The notes under the pieces: generated by a model | Databases searched by the model: none | What the model was told of the DNA's origin: nothing | Seen by the model: the letters and a program-made list of their open reading frames with translations, nothing else | In this document: piece by piece, positions 33,215 through 47,300 of the stretch | Numbering within the stretch: the first letter of the stretch is position 1 | Layout of the letters: each line of letters opens with the position of its first letter | Translations under genes and position numbers: made by a program | Source: Strigops habroptila | Lineage: Eukaryota > Chordata > Aves > Psittaciformes > Psittacidae | DNA length: 64,000 nucleotides | Assembly: GCF_004027225.2 (NCBI RefSeq) | Contig: NC_046358.1 | Location: forward strand, 5,298,720 to 5,362,719 | Reading direction: 5' to 3'

Positions 33215-33249
33215 TGTTTGAGAAGAGTCCTTGTGTGTTGTATTTGTGT

Positions 33250-36200
33250 CTCAAACTTGAGGTTCTTTTTGGGTGGGAAGATGAGGAGAGACATGAGAGA
33301 ATCTTCCAGGTTCTTAGCTGTGAGCCACAAAAGTCTTCATGGCCCAATACCACTTGTTCTGGATGTACAGTATAGCCCTGAGTTTTAACCTTTATGTAGA
33401 TGACCTACTTTGAGTAGAAATGGGAAAGGTTTTTTGGTTGATTAGCCTCCATTTTGCATCATTTGGCACTGTGTAGCCACTTGCCTGTCCGTGCACTGTG
33501 CTTCCTGGTGTTTCAGGGGCTGAATAACCAGTGTAACACCAGACTTCAGCTATATAGGGACAGCACATGTGCGTGGTGGTGTGTGGGGTGTGGGATTAGA
33601 CAGGCACCAGCTCATACTGCTCCTACGAGCCCCATACCCACCACTGCCTCCTTACCCCTCTGGAACACGGCTAAGCTTGCTGAACCTATCCTGGTTCTGC
33701 AGTGCGGTGATATCTGCAGTCCCCAGTGCTCCCAGTCCTTGGAAATACTACACAGGGAAAAAACCCAAATGGGTTGGGATTATTTACTAGCTCAGGTTTT
33801 GTGATAAGCAAAAATTACCTGCTTTGCTTTTAGAACTGTGATATGTTAATAATGTGAAATAAAATGAATAAGAAACAAATATTTGGTGTAGGCAAAGTAT
33901 AATCCATTTAGAAACTTGCCACGAGTTTGACATTAATATTGTCTCTCTCAGAAGGAAAGTACCACAATGGCCATGACTGCCACATTTCTGAAAGCTCCTC
34001 AAATTCAGTGATGTTACTCCTTCCTTCTGCTGTCTTGCATCTCAGAGACTGCAAGCGCTTTCAGGGCAGCTACGTTTCTCCTCTGTGTCCTTTTCCTCTG
34101 TTATCTGGCATACTCTGTTTCACCCCATTACTTCCTACATGATTGTAAATCTGAGAGCACTTGCAAGCATCGGGATTCAGTGCTGCATTCCTGTCCCTGC
34201 AGCGCACCAATTGCGATGCGAGGTGCTGAGCCATCTGCTGCAGAGTGTGCTGGGATCCCTGCGGTTAATTTGCAGCTGTTGAAAAGGGAGGCTGGGGAGA
34301 TTTCAGCTCAGATATGTCTGAGGTGAAGGATGGAGAGAAACAATTGAGTCAGAAAAAAGGGCTGTTTAGGCAGGATGGAAGATTCTTGCTTATGCAAGAA
34401 GTTGGCAAGGCTTATCTTGCACAAAGCTCTGCAGTTGTATCTTACAGAACTTGACACTAGATCCCTCTGGGTAGGTGTATCGAGAGTCAGAGTATTTATC
34501 TCTGAAAATAATCAGCATTTCACATGAGTTGTTATATTTATCAACATCAACAGGAAAGACACAAACCTGTAGATTAAGTCCTGATGTTGAATGTTTTCGG
34601 AGAAATAGTTTTTCCTCTCGCATCCACCTCCACCTTTCACTACGTGTTCTGACTCCAGTCTCCAATCTTCCTGACTTTACCAGCCATGTTCTGCCGTGTT
34701 CATATGGCCAGGAGTCACCGGGACACATTATGAAGACCAGTGGGGAGGAGGACAAGCAGCTCAGCGTGGTCACTCTGAAGAAGTGACTGCGTGATTAGCC
34801 ACACCGCGTGTATAGCTCCACTGCATGACAGGTGAGATTCCCTAACTTGGTGTTTCCATGCACCTTGCAGGCTTATGTATTTGCAGTTCCTGAGAAGAAA
34901 CTGTGGATCATTTACTGTAGAAGCCATACTTCAGTCTTGCGTGAACTAGAGCTATGTTGAGCCAGAGACTGATGATCACTCTGCCACTGCTCTTGAAGCA
35001 GCACAGGTAGTCAGTGTCTTGGTGATTCTACCAATTTACCCCTCCTTATTTAGGCAGCTGCACTGGGCTTGGGGTGGGATGTTCCATATCAAGAGTATAC
35101 TTCTGGTTTCTGAAAATGACCAATATGAGCTTGATGGAGCTCAACCTTATTTTACTAGGATAAGTTTTTATCTCAGTGGGTGAGTTTTGAGTTGATTCTT
35201 AAGAGACTAAGCACAGTTTCATAGGAGAACTCGAAAGCAAGAACAGTGTGATCAGCAAAATGCAGGACAGATCGATCATTCCCCTCCTGTTAGATGGGTT
35301 TTGTCAGACTGCAAAGCATCCTCTTCTCAGTTTGCCTTCTTGTGCAATCTGAGAGTGAATACTGAGGGGAGCAGTGCTTTGGTGAAGTGGTCCAAAAGCA
35401 TCAGGATGAGTCTGAGGTACAGGCAGGTTACTTGTAGAAGGTTAATTTTGCAAAGTACTCTGCTCCTGCAGAGAATGATGGCATTTTTGTTTTCCTCAGT
35501 CCTGGCTTGATTCTTTTATGTAGCAGACTCCAATGTTTGCTGTCCTTGGCCTCTTCTCCAGCCCAGAAATGTGATGGCCTCACCATTTTCAATGCTTTCC
35601 AGTGGGACCAGTTTTCTGCATCTTGTGTCCATCCCACCACCCCCCTCCAGAGAGACATATAAGAATTACTGCAGGGAATAGAGACTTAAAATTCTGAATC
35701 AGACCTTTATGGAAGCCCTAAAACCTGTAAAGTATCTTGGTAGTAATTTTAACAGTGCTGCTGAAGGGTTTTTACACAGTGACCAGCTGTGCCGCAGCAC
35801 TCTGTAGATTTTTCCACACTTTCTACTTCCAAAGCCTGAGAGTACACAGAGTCTGTGCTGGGACATCATCTGGCACATTACTGCTCTGAAAAAACAACGC
35901 TAAATTTAATAATGCAAATGTCATAGAGTATATAAGCTCCCAGAAGAGACTCAGTCTTGACTACAGCAAGACTTTTCTACCATTTAAAGTGCTTTTCTTT
36001 AAAAACTATTTTTCTGAGGATATTTTCGATACAGGTATGGATGAAATCTCTTAGATCATGACAATGATGTAAAGCCTCTGGGCAGACTGGTTCCTTATTT
36101 TTGTGTGTCCTGCTTTCCTTGGGGACATTCCCTCAGGAAGGCTCCCTTGGGTTTGTGTTTCCTTAGGCAGCCATGATGCAGGCCATGATGTGGTGGCCTG

Positions 36201-36664
36201 TGAGCTGATGCTGTTGGTATTTACCTTTGCTTGTGGAAGAACCACCACCAAATTCATATAGGAGGAGGGAGGCAGCTGAAGATGTGCCTGCATGTGGGTC
36301 TGTTGTTAAAACCCTGATTTGCCATTTCTTCTCTTTGGCCTGTAAAAGGATCCCAGAACACGTCTGGGACTTTTGTATCTGAAAAACATGAGACTTCCCT
36401 GAGGCATTCCCCCACCTTGAAGTTTGATTTCTCTTCTTATAAAGCAGAGTAAATCCATAGATAACCAAGACAGGGCCCATAACAAATACAGCATATCAAT
36501 GGCTGTATGAAACTGGACTCCTAGAGGAACCAGTCTAAGATTTTTGCTCTTTCAAAGGTGTGTAGGAGAGTTAAAACTATCTTCTAATTGGGCAAACAAT
36601 TCTCATATGCAATCAGAAGGTGCAGAAATCTGTTGCTTTGGGTCATTAGAGTAATTTTGGTCAT
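33250..36664. other. Intergenic region between CELF1 and RAPSN
   Basis: No exon with matching splice sites and no recognised repeat family was seen. Short open frames occur but none resembles a known protein. Confidence 0.5.
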
Positions 36665-37120
36665 TAGATGCAAGTCCAGAGGAGGCCACAAAGTTGCTCC
36701 AAGGGCTGGAGCAGCTCTGCTCTGGAGACAGGCTGAGGGAGCTGGGCTGGAGAAGAGAAGGCTCCAGGGAGACCTTAGAGCAGCTCCTTCCTGTAGAACT
36801 AAAGGGGCTACAGGAAACCTGGAGAGAGGCTTTGGACAAGGGCCTGTAGGGACAGGACAAGGGGAATGGCTTTAACCTGCCAGAGGGGAGATTGAGATGA
36901 GCTCTGAGGCAGAAGTTCTTCCCTGTGATGGTGCTGAGGCGCTGGCACAGGGTGCCCAGAGAAGCTGTGGCTGCCCCATCCCTGGCAGTGTTCAAGGCCA
37001 GGTTGGACACAGGGGCTTGGAGCAACCTGCTCTAGTGGAAGGTGTCCCATCCCGTGGCAGGGGTTGGAACTGGATGAGCTTTAACGTCCCTTCCAACACA
37101 AACCAGTCTGTGATTATTGT
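36665..37120 (+). mobile_element. CR1 LINE 3' fragment, best preserved in the window
   Basis: A continuous CR1 3' region runs from AGTCCAGAGGAGGCCACAAA through GGGACAGGACAAGGGGAATG and CTGGCAGTGTTCAAGGCCAG to GGGGTTGGAACTGGATGAGC and TCTGTGATTAT. It matches the expected order with few gaps, so it is relatively young. Confidence 0.95.
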
Positions 37121-37699
37121 CCTTCATGAAAGATCAGCAAGTTCTGGATGCAGAACTTCAGCAGTGCCTTTGGCATCTTCCACTGAAAACTCTTGGGAGG
37201 ACTGTCACAGGTATCGAATGGCAGCTAGCAACAGTCAGTAATGAACAAAGCTTTTCAGGATGGTTAGCTGCTTCTTGTCCCTGAAATTAAGAGCTCAGTG
37301 CCATATCCAGCAAATGTGTGACAGATTTGGACAAATCCTGTGTCCACACAAAAAGCCAGCTGTGGTCCTTAAAAGCGAAGCTGAATTTTGTGCCTGGTAA
37401 AGTATTCAGCACATTGCTGCAAATATAATACTGCACAAGTGTATATGCTGGAGCCCTAGTTCATACCTTTTTAAAGGCACGTATTGTTCCTAAAGCTACT
37501 CTCCCAGCTGAGGCTGCCACCTCCCAGCCTAGCCCAGCACCACCAGTGCTTAGAAAGCAGGATGGTCGGAGGGAAGGGGAAGAGACAACCAAGACATCCC
37601 TGAGACTGTGGCGATTGTCTCTCCATGGGGTGTTTATAAGCCAGCGCTGGCGGGCAGGGGTGGGCAGTTGGCTCACCATGACCTTGGGAGCCGGGAAGC

Positions 37700-38129
37700 C
37701 TGAGCAGCATTCCTGGGAGCCACGTGAGCCGGACTGGCAGGCGCAGCTGCAGCCAATGGGGAGCAGACCAGCGCTGGCTGCTCGGGTTGAGTTTCACTCC
37801 TGTCGCTTGAGATTTTTCTCCTTCTCTCCCTGTTGTACTTTTCCTCTTTGTTTATGGGATTGGACAGGCGGATGCGCTGATGGAGTCCTAGAGAGCAAGA
37901 CGTTTGCCCACTGGATTTGGGATTCTACCTTCAGTGCTGAGCAACCACTTCTTGCCATTGCCTACCACAACTCCAGCCCCCTGCCATGGGTGGGCTTTTA
38001 TGGCTCCAAGCCTTCTGAGCACACAACCCACCCTCCTCTATCAGGGCATTTTATGTTGTGTTCTCTTCGATGCATTTGCTTTTTGTTGTCCTTAGAGGTT
38101 AGTGTATGAGGCTTTTTAATGCACGGGAG
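37700..38129 (+). promoter_or_regulatory. RAPSN: Putative RAPSN promoter and 5' UTR
   Basis: Within 450 bp upstream of the start codon lie an E-box CACGTG (37721-37726), a second E-box CAGCTG (37744-37749) and a CCAAT box (37753-37757). Muscle expression of RAPSN is known to depend on promoter E-boxes bound by myogenic bHLH factors. The start site is not visible. A pyrimidine-rich TTTTTGTTGTCCTTAG at 38080-38095 could be an acceptor, which would make the ATG exon start at 38096. Promoter extent is inference. Confidence 0.4.
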
Positions 38130-38321
38130 ATGGGTCAGGACCAGACAAAGCAACAGATAGAGAAAGGACTCAATCTTTACCAGTCTAATCAGACCGAAAA
38201 AGCCCTGCGAGTCTGGATGAGGGTGTTGGAGAAGTCTGCGGATCCTGCTGGCAGGTTTCGGGTTTTGGGTTGCCTCATCACTGCTCATGCAGAGATGGGC
38301 AGATACAAAGATATGCTGAAG
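38130..38321 (+). CDS. RAPSN: RAPSN exon 1 (start codon)
   Basis: The exon encodes residues 1-64, from [20 protein letters not shown] to GRYKDMLK, and covers the myristoylation site and first TPR. An upstream in-frame ATG at 38106 exists, but MGQDQ is the conserved start and has Gly at position 2. The donor is GTAAGG. Confidence 0.96.
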
Positions 38322-41300
38322 GTAAGGAACTGGAGATGAATGCATGCCATGGTGTGGTACCCACTACGGAGAGTGGCTGGAGATTAGAATGTGAAATTGG
38401 GGGTTTACTTTGTATATAGTAGAACATACCAGATACTGAGCGCAAATTGTGTGCTGCTGTAATCACTGGGTTGTCCAATAGCTCCAGCCCACAAGGCACA
38501 TAGAATACTACTTTTCATTGGGTCTGGTCCCTCAGGATATCCAGGTTATTGAGGTTCTCCAGTTAATAATGGGGACCTTTCTTGATCTATTCCCCACATG
38601 CAGGCACATCATATTATCAAGCTTCAAGAAAAGAGATGAAAACAGGGCCTTTGCTCACTTGAAGCTCTTCACAGCGTGTATGTCAGTGTAAGAAGAGATC
38701 TCCAAGTGGATTCTGTAGAATAAGCAGCAGTCTTGAAAAGACATGTGTTGTCTTGTTCTTCAGCTGCTGTTTGATATCTAATGCAGATGTTACTTTGGTT
38801 TTATTACAATTCTTTGTTTGCAAAGGGGCTGATTAAGAGGGGAGGGAAAATGCTTTTTTGGCAGGGGGATTGAGACATTCCAGGAGGGGTCTGACATTTG
38901 AGGTCAGAGAGGGGCTCCCAGTTGTCAGGACAGCATAGAAGAAAGAAGGATATATAGGGCTTGAGTGGTAAAAGAAGCTGAAGTTACGTTTCAAGAGCAT
39001 GAGGATAAATGTGTTTGATTAAATGAACAAAAAAGCTGATGTGTGGATCTGAGAAGTAACGGGATGCATGCAGAGAGCAGCAGGCAATGTTTGGGAGACT
39101 GACTCAGGAATCTGGGAAACGAGGCAAGACGATGTTGTAATAGTCTTAAGAAACCATCCCAGCCTGAAATAGGGTCTTGCTGAAGGGTCTTGATATTCTT
39201 GTCCTGGAGTTTTGGTTTGCCTCTTACTAGATTAGTAATTATTCAGCATTTAGCACAAAACATGGACAAGAGCCCACATCTCATTGAAAAGTTTTTGGTA
39301 GCTCTGTTTAGGGAGGGGGGAAGCACATTTTATTAGTAAACCCATGCCCTGTCTTAAAACCAAATACTTGGGATGAAGAAGAGGGGTGTTAATACACTTG
39401 GAAAACATTTGAAGAGAAACAATTCTGATAAGTGATGTGGAATTAGGTGGTGGCAGAAACAACAGACTGATTAGGGAGAAGTAAAAAAGATGTGGGTACC
39501 TGAAGGAAATAGTGAAGGCTTCAGGAAAACAAGAAACAATCAGAGGAGTGGGCTCAGTATAGAATCATAGAATATACCTGAACCTTTGTTTGCTACCTGA
39601 GAACAGAAAGAGGGGTCAGAACAGGTGAATTTTAGTTCTTCCCAGTATTAGGAAGAAAAAATAGCTTCAGTCAAACTGAAGATTTTATACCACGAGTGAT
39701 CAAAGATGGAGGAAGAACTTTAGCAGTAAATCACAGAGGAAATAACAGGAGAAAAGGAGGCAGAATTAAAGGTATGAAATTAACTGTGATTTAAGAAGGG
39801 TTTGCGATGGAGAGAAAAATTACTTCACACCAAGGAAAGAGGCTCTGGCAATCAGGAAATAACGCAGAACTTGTACAAAGGTAAGGGAATGTGGGGAGCC
39901 ATGAGCTAATGCACAGTACTGGGTCCACACAGCAGCTTTCCTACAGCGTGGAGGAAACTGAGAACATATATCCCCAAATATATGCAATTATGGTTGGTGG
40001 TTTTTTGTTCATTTTGTGAAGAATTTTACAATGTTATAGTAGCTTAAATTACTATGTGTTGCCACTGTACAAAAACAGGAAGTAATTGGTGCCCTTGGGA
40101 ATTGTTATCCATAAACCTCTAACTGATAATCTCTAATGAAAATACATACAGAGAAAATTGCTATATATTTACCTTTGCTACTGGTATTAGTTCAAGCCTG
40201 CAGTGTGCTTGGTTCACCCCAGAACACTAGAGTCACTGCTCAGAAGAGTTTGCAGTCTAAAAGAAGGAGACTTCAAGCCATTTAGGAGAACTGTATGCAA
40301 TTAATCCTGAAGGTAATAGAACAAAAACTGTGAAGACTGAAATTCATTAGTAAAAACTAATGAAAAGTAGCAGCTTGCTTACTTTTATTAAAGGGTACTT
40401 TAATATTTTAAGAATTCCAGAGAAAAGGGGAATAAATTAAACTGAGTGAAAGAAAACTGAGCAGCACTGTGTCAGATGCGTCCTGCTTCTCTTTAGGGCC
40501 TTTAACAGCTTTCTTCCACTAACCACCAGCTGAGTTAATCTGTGTGGAGAGAGGGAGAGGTTGCTTCAGACTGCTCATAGGCCTTTTAAACCACCAGATA
40601 ACTGCTCAGTGTAGACCATGCTTCTCAGTCTGTGCTGCTGGACTGCACCCTGCTCAGAGAGGAGCCGTTTCTCCAGCACAGGGTGCTGCTCTGTGGGTGT
40701 TTGAGCTGCACTTAAATAAACTACACACTTTTATAAACACTGTCTTTTCTACTTCAAGTTTGCAGTGGTACAGACTGACACAGCACGGGAGCTGGAAGAC
40801 CCGGATTTCCTTACAGAGAGCTACCTGAACCTGGCTCGCAGCAACGAGAAACTCTGTGAATTCCAGAAAACAATCTCTTACTGTAAGACGTGCCTGAACA
40901 TGCAGGGTACGACGGTGAGCCTGCAGCTGAACGGCCAGGTGAGCCTCAGCATGGGCAATGCCTTCTTGGGCCTCAGCGTTTTCCAGAAGGCTCTGGAGTG
41001 CTTTGAGAAGGCTTTACGCTACGCACACAACAACGATGACAAGATGCTGGAGTGTCGAGTCTGCTGCAGCCTCGGGAACTTCTATGCACAGCTAAAGGTG
41101 AGGTCACCTAAAGGACAGAAGGGTGATTGTCTCATGGATTCAGGAAAGAATTGGAAGTGGTGTGGATTTCGGCTTATTGCTTTGCTATAGGATGTGAAGT
41201 ACTGAGAGAGCGTTGAAAGCTAAAATCTCTTCTTTGTAAAATCACCATCCTTCACAGTAAGGATGGCAGGGTTAGTGCAGTGTTCATACAGCACAGCAGA

Positions 41301-44300
41301 AGCAGCTGTGAATGTTCCTGTGTGCTGAAAAGATCAGACTTAGCTTCAAAGAAGATCACATCAGAGGAGGTACTGTCTGTACACAGGGCTGGCAGCCAGA
41401 ACTCACGGATTCTCTTCTTCTACCATTATCACAGGCAAATAGCTATTGATGTGAGCAAAACCAGGCGGGAGCTGAGGATGGGGGTGATTCACCAAGTTCT
41501 AACTTCTGTTACAAACAGCACCGAATAGGTTTTCCTCACAAAGTCTTGATTTTTGTCACTAGTGAAAGACTCACCAACTGAAGTGTTGAGAACTATCAGT
41601 AAACCTCCCTCCTAATGCCCAAAATAAAGACAATAACATTGTGCTGGGTACTTTTAAGGTATGAAATAAAAAGGGAGAAAGAAAATTGTACAAGTTGTGG
41701 TTTCCTTTGAGCATCTCAGAGAATCAAAAAATATGAGGCCTTTTTCATCTCTGCACTCTCATGTAACTTACTTGAGAATGCGTTTAGATAGTTAGGTAAC
41801 AGTTTTGCATAATTATGGTAAAGTAAAATTTCTTTTAAAAATGCTTTTAATGCAGAAAGATGCCTAAAAATGAAAATATGTTACATTAGTACTTCTTGGG
41901 GATTTGGCGAGGCCATAATTCATTGTTCCTGTTTCCTGGAATATGATGGATAACCAGATTCTGACTTTCCATATGGAGAACATAAGGGCTCCATGTAGAT
42001 GTTGAAAGCAGAGATGATGTCAGAGCAGAGGTTTTCAGCCTTTGGTTGTAGAGAAGGGTAAATAGTTGCTTTTTTATCTTTTATTTTTGCTGTAACTGCT
42101 GTCTGTCTGTCTTACAGGACTACGAGAAAGCCTTATTCTTCCCATGTAAAGCAGCTGAGCTGGTGAATGATTATGGCAAGGGCTGGAGCTTGAAGTACCG
42201 TGCAATGAGCCAGTACCACATGGCAGTGGCCTATCGGAAGCTGGGGCGCTTGGCAGATGCTATGGACTGCTGTGAGGTACAGGGTGCAGGCAGATGCAGA
42301 GCTGTCAGAGGTCTCTGCAAGGGGATCTTCCCTACAGGACTGGGAGGAAGAGATACACATGACATTCACACTTGTCTCTAGATGTTCCTGTTGCCTCCCA
42401 ACCTTAGAGCTGTGGTTTCAGTAGCCCAGAGGGGCTCAGAAGTTTGGGTCTATGAATTCCCCTTGGTTGGGAACATGCAAACAAGACTTTGTGGCTGCAG
42501 TGCACAGCCCCAGCACTGCTGTTTTAAATGAGGGACAAGCTCTTTTACTGACCAAAGACAATTTCTTTCAGGAGTCCATGAAGATAGCCCTGCAGCACGG
42601 CGACCGGCCTCTGCAAGCACTGTGTCTGCTGTGCTTTGCAGATATCCATCGCAGTCGCAAAGACATACAGGTACAGCTCTTTCCTGCCAGGGAGGACAGA
42701 GGGGATAGCAAGAGGGTGTGCAAAGCAGGCCATAGCAAAACATGTGTTTTCCTCCCTGCTTCTACAGACAGCCTTTCCTCGGTATGATTCCTCCATGAGC
42801 ATCATGACAGAGATTGGAAACCGCCTGGGCCTGATCCAGGTGCTGCTTGGAGTGACCAAGTGCTGGATGATCCAGAAGGAGCTGGACAAGGTCAGTTACA
42901 AACTTGTTTCTACAGAAGTTCGTGAGACAAGATTGGAGCATACAATCTTTTTCTGAACTGTGTGCCTATTGAGGTGCAGTAGAGACCTGTACCCCTTGGT
43001 TCTACCAACAGGGTCTGTTGCTTGTACAGTTACATTTCTCCAAATGGTCCCTCTCAGCCAGGAATTTGTTACTAACGGCATGAACATCCATTCTGAGTCA
43101 GAGAGCTAACATACAGAAGTGTCTCATCAGTCAATCCTCATGACTTTAAGCATTACACTGAGAAGCCAGCACTAAGAGAAGGAAGCCTACTCCGACATTG
43201 TAGCCAATCAGCTTATGCTTGTGCTCTGAAATAGATTCCACTGCCTACTTAACAGCTATGAGTTAAGCTCATTGTTGTAATAGTGATGATGTTTAAACAG
43301 CTCTACAGCTCCACCATGTGCTTTGCAGACAAACGTGGCATTAAATTCCTGGAGAAACTTTGAAGGCATAGAAACTGTGATGTGAAACAGAGAAATGAGG
43401 GCAGAAAATCATATAGGAATGAACAACTGGTCAGTGTAGTGCAAGTGGGTGATGTTACTTACTTTGAAAATGCTTATATATGTAAGTTATATACACTTAC
43501 GGCAGTGTATATAAGTTAAAATCCAGATTGCACTAGATGCAGCAGATTACACTGCAGGAACATTACTGAGCTGCAGAATGAGACGCTCAGAGACTAGCCT
43601 TGAACTAGTGCTGAAGAATCTGGAATGCCTGTGCAGTGCTCCATCAGGATGCTGGTTCGGGTGTAAAGATGATTTAGATTCATTCTTATCACTCATATGA
43701 GACACACAGAATTTTAGCTCAAAGCATCCCAGATATTAGGAAATCAAGTTTCTGTCTGTCAGAAAAGACAAACTCAAGGTGCTGTCGGCATCTGAGTTTG
43801 CCTACAGCAAGGAATCAGTTGGGTGAGATGCCTTGCAGTCTCAGCAAGTAAACACTGTGTTTGCAATGGAAGAAGAAACTGTGGACTTAAACTTTGCTCA
43901 GTGTAATCCCAGCCTCATCTCATATTCAAAAGATAGGACAGGACACAGCAGGTAGGCCTCCACATAAAGGAATATTCAGAGCACTCATCAAACCCCTACA
44001 TCTGCTGATCCCACACCCAGCCATTGCCACCCTCTGGTATCACAAGCAGCTCTCACTTGTGAGAGCCTGGGGAAGGCTTTGCACAGAGCCCTAACCTCAC
44101 CAAAATCAAGAGAATGAATAGATGAATCTTGTATTCTGCTCCAGGCATTAGCAGGAAATCTGCCCTGGTGGGTCAGGGACCTCATGCCCATTGCCCCAGA
44201 TGTGACCTCCTCAGATGTCACAGCCCTGAATACTCACCCAAGCCTGTTCCTCAACTTGCCAGTCCCAGTTTCCATGCTACTCATCCCAATATCAGTTACC

Positions 44301-47300
44301 TAATAAAGCAGTTTGCCAACTCTCCACTTGCAGATTCCCTGTTCTTGTCTTAGCTTCCTCCATCTTCCCAGCCTTCTCAACCAGTTAATCCATTTCCTTT
44401 CATTTGCATGTGGTCGATGCTGTTGCAGATCCTCCCAGGCTGCTGTCAGTGTGCAGATCCTCTCAGGCTGTTTGCCCAAACTCTTGTGCAGTCTCGTATT
44501 CCTGTCCAAGACAAACTGTCCCCTGGACTTCTCAGCATCTCTTCCCCCACCCCACATGCTTCACTTTGATTCTTAGTCCCAGCCATTCATTTCAGGGTTT
44601 TCCAGTAGCCAGCACTCTTCCTAGGCACAGCTCTCACTAACTGGTAGCCTTCAGTTCCTGCTTCCCTCTTCGACACGTTCCTTATCCTAGGCTGTTGCTG
44701 CCACCACAGGTCTAATGCCATCTCCTCTGTATTCAAAGTCCTTTCATCTCATCTGGTCCTCCTCTGCTAGAATAGTAGTAATGCCAAATTATAGGGTAGA
44801 AGTTTTATAATGTTCCTCCCGAAAACTACTGCATCACAAGGAGACCTCTTCTTCTCCTTGGACAAATCTGAAGCAGATCTCAATAGTTGTGGTAAAAAGA
44901 CTGATGATCAGAACAGTGAGGAACACTGTGGCATTTAGCAGAAAGTAGGGACTCATTTTGGGTAACAGCTGCTATGCTAAATACTTTCCTTCAGATTGAA
45001 AAAGATGGATAGCAGTACACTCTTACATCACATCATGTGCAAAGTGGATCTGTAACAGCAGGGGGAAAATGGAAGAGCTTTGTGTGTTGGTGGTGCTGAT
45101 CCCCTTCCTCCCCTCTTGTACAAGTGAAATTGGAGTTGCCCAATGACTACTGAGCCTGCAGGGTAGGATGGGGAAAAGGCACAAGGTTTGCTTGTGCTTC
45201 ATCCCACCCCCAGTGGGCATGTGTGACTGAGTTTAAGTCTTACTCCCCCTGCTTGGAAATACCAGCCTCTGCCAACATCATACCCCCCATTGCACCGTAT
45301 GGCTGTAACAGAAATGCAGCTCTTGGATTATCTATCTGTGGTCCTTCAGAAGCCAAGCTTTTCTTATGGATGAACTTTTGGGAGGGGAGGGAAATCTGCC
45401 AGATGGCTATCCTGCATCTCCTCAGCTGCAGTGGTGCTTGTTTATCCAAATGCTACTCTGTACCTCTTTACCGCTCTCTTTTAATAAGTCCCATAGGACA
45501 TTCATACAAGTCTGGTTTTTATATATCAGGTTGAGAACTGATGATGCATGCTCTCCATTTACAGGCTCTGGAAAGCATTGAAAAGGCACAGGAGCTGGCA
45601 GAGGGACTAGGGAACAAGGTAGGATCCTACAGCTTCTCTTCAGCACTGTCTGTAGTTTTGTGTCAGGCAGCTTAAGAACCCAAGTATTGAAATATCCAGA
45701 CTTGTTCTTGCTGATTAACATGTCTATATTAACAAGTCAGTGCCTGGGACTTGGTTTGTTGTGAAGTGTTTAATGATGGGCAGTTGCAGAGATGATAATC
45801 AGTGTGCAGGTCGGAAAAGTGAGGGAAGAATCACAATGGGATAAATAAAGGGGAACGGGAAGCAGTAAAAAGAGGATATTAAACAAGCAGAGAGCTACGG
45901 TATTGGGGGTCTCTTCTTGAAAAGCATTATTGCCCTGAGCAGCAGCTGAACCGTGTGCTGGCTGGAGGCAAAGGGAGGTGAAGTACAGCCTGTGTCATGG
46001 ATAGCTGAGGAAAACCACTGATGAAAGAGCTACCTAGTGCCTCAAACCTGGTGTCCCCTTTTGTGATAGAGGGAAGCAGGGTTAATGGCAGGAAGTGCTG
46101 GGAGACAGAATGTCCTTATGACTGATCCTGTCCCTCGGGCAGCTTTCTGTGCTGATGTTTCCCTGGCTGGCTGATGGGGCTGTAGTGGTTTCCACTGCTG
46201 TTCCTGGTCTGTCTTCACCTTGTTGTTCACTTCTCTTGTTTCTGCCCTTCGTGTGCAGCTTGGCCTGCTGAAGCTCCACTGCCTGTGTGAAAGGATCTAT
46301 CGCACAAAGGGGCAGCAGCGAGAATTGCGTGACCATGTAGTGAAGTTCCATGAATGCGTGGAGGAGATGGAGCTGTACTGTGGCATGTGTGGAGAGTCCA
46401 TTGGGGAGAAGAACAACCAGCTCCAGGCGCTGCCTTGCTCCCACTTCTTCCACTTAAAGTAATGAGCTGGAAGTACCAAAGATCCTTGTTGTGACATTAG
46501 TCACAGGAAAGAGCTGTTCATGCCCAGAGTAGGACAGCCCTGTGCACGCTGTTCCCTAGGTCTTTGTCCTGCTTTGCCCTACAGGATCCCATTGCAGTGC
46601 TGTGAATCTCATGGCCTTGAAGGGCGAGATTTCATAGAACCATAGAATGGTTTGGGTTGGAAGGGACCTTAAAGCTCATCCAGTTCCAACCCCCTGCCAC
46701 GGGGGGTGGATGTAGGTATAACGTCCATCCCATTCCCAGTTCTGTCCTCTAAATGGTTGCTCACTGATTCAGGTGCTTAGCCCAGTTCACAGATTCTTAT
46801 TTAATTCCTCCTGGGGAGTCAGTTCTTCACTCCCAGGGCCAGTCTGGATTTTTACCCTGAATCCCCCCATTTTCTCTCTCATCTGGCTACACTGAGGTGA
46901 AGGTGTTGGGTCTGCCATTGTGCTACTACCATGAAAGTTTAGCTATACCATCATTTTATTTTTAGAGGAAACGCAAGTGTAACAAAACACTTGGTTCTGA
47001 AAATTAAGAACGTAAAGACATTTAAAGCCCAATGACACCAGCATTAGGATCAAAGTACTGGGCAGGGAGAGGTGCCCGATGAGCCCTGAGGGTTTGTCTC
47101 CAGCACTCCAGGAACTTACTTTTAAAGAGGGACGTGCTGAAGCGTGGAAGAGAGATCATATCGGGAATAACATTACGTGGTTAATACAGGGAGCAGGAGC
47201 GGCGCCGCGGGCGCAGAGCCCCCCCACAAACGACCTCCTCCCTTTGCAGGTGCCTCCAGACCAACGGGACCCGGGGCTGCCCCAACTGCCGCCGCTTGTC

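Larger units (their letters stand above)
24534..33235 (+). other. CELF1: CELF1 3' untranslated region, proximal and extended forms
   Basis: No supportable coding sequence occurs here and the plus strand is U-rich throughout. An AATAAA at 27731 would end a 3.2-kb 3' UTR. Sequence of the same kind continues to an ATTAAA at 33208-33214, followed by GT-rich sequence, which would give an 8.7-kb 3' UTR. It contains T-rich tracts (24785-24840, 30339-30405, 30878-30906), an A/T homopolymer pair (26800-26875) and a two-copy repeat at 24926-25021. The distal end is inference. Confidence 0.55.

Noticed and set aside
37546-38109. 187-codon open frame upstream of RAPSN
   Set aside because: No similarity to a known protein, it overlaps the presumed promoter, and it ends just before the conserved rapsyn start codon.
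39557-39576. Possible CR1 terminus in RAPSN intron 1
   Set aside because: Only about 16 matching bases with no adjoining CR1 sequence.
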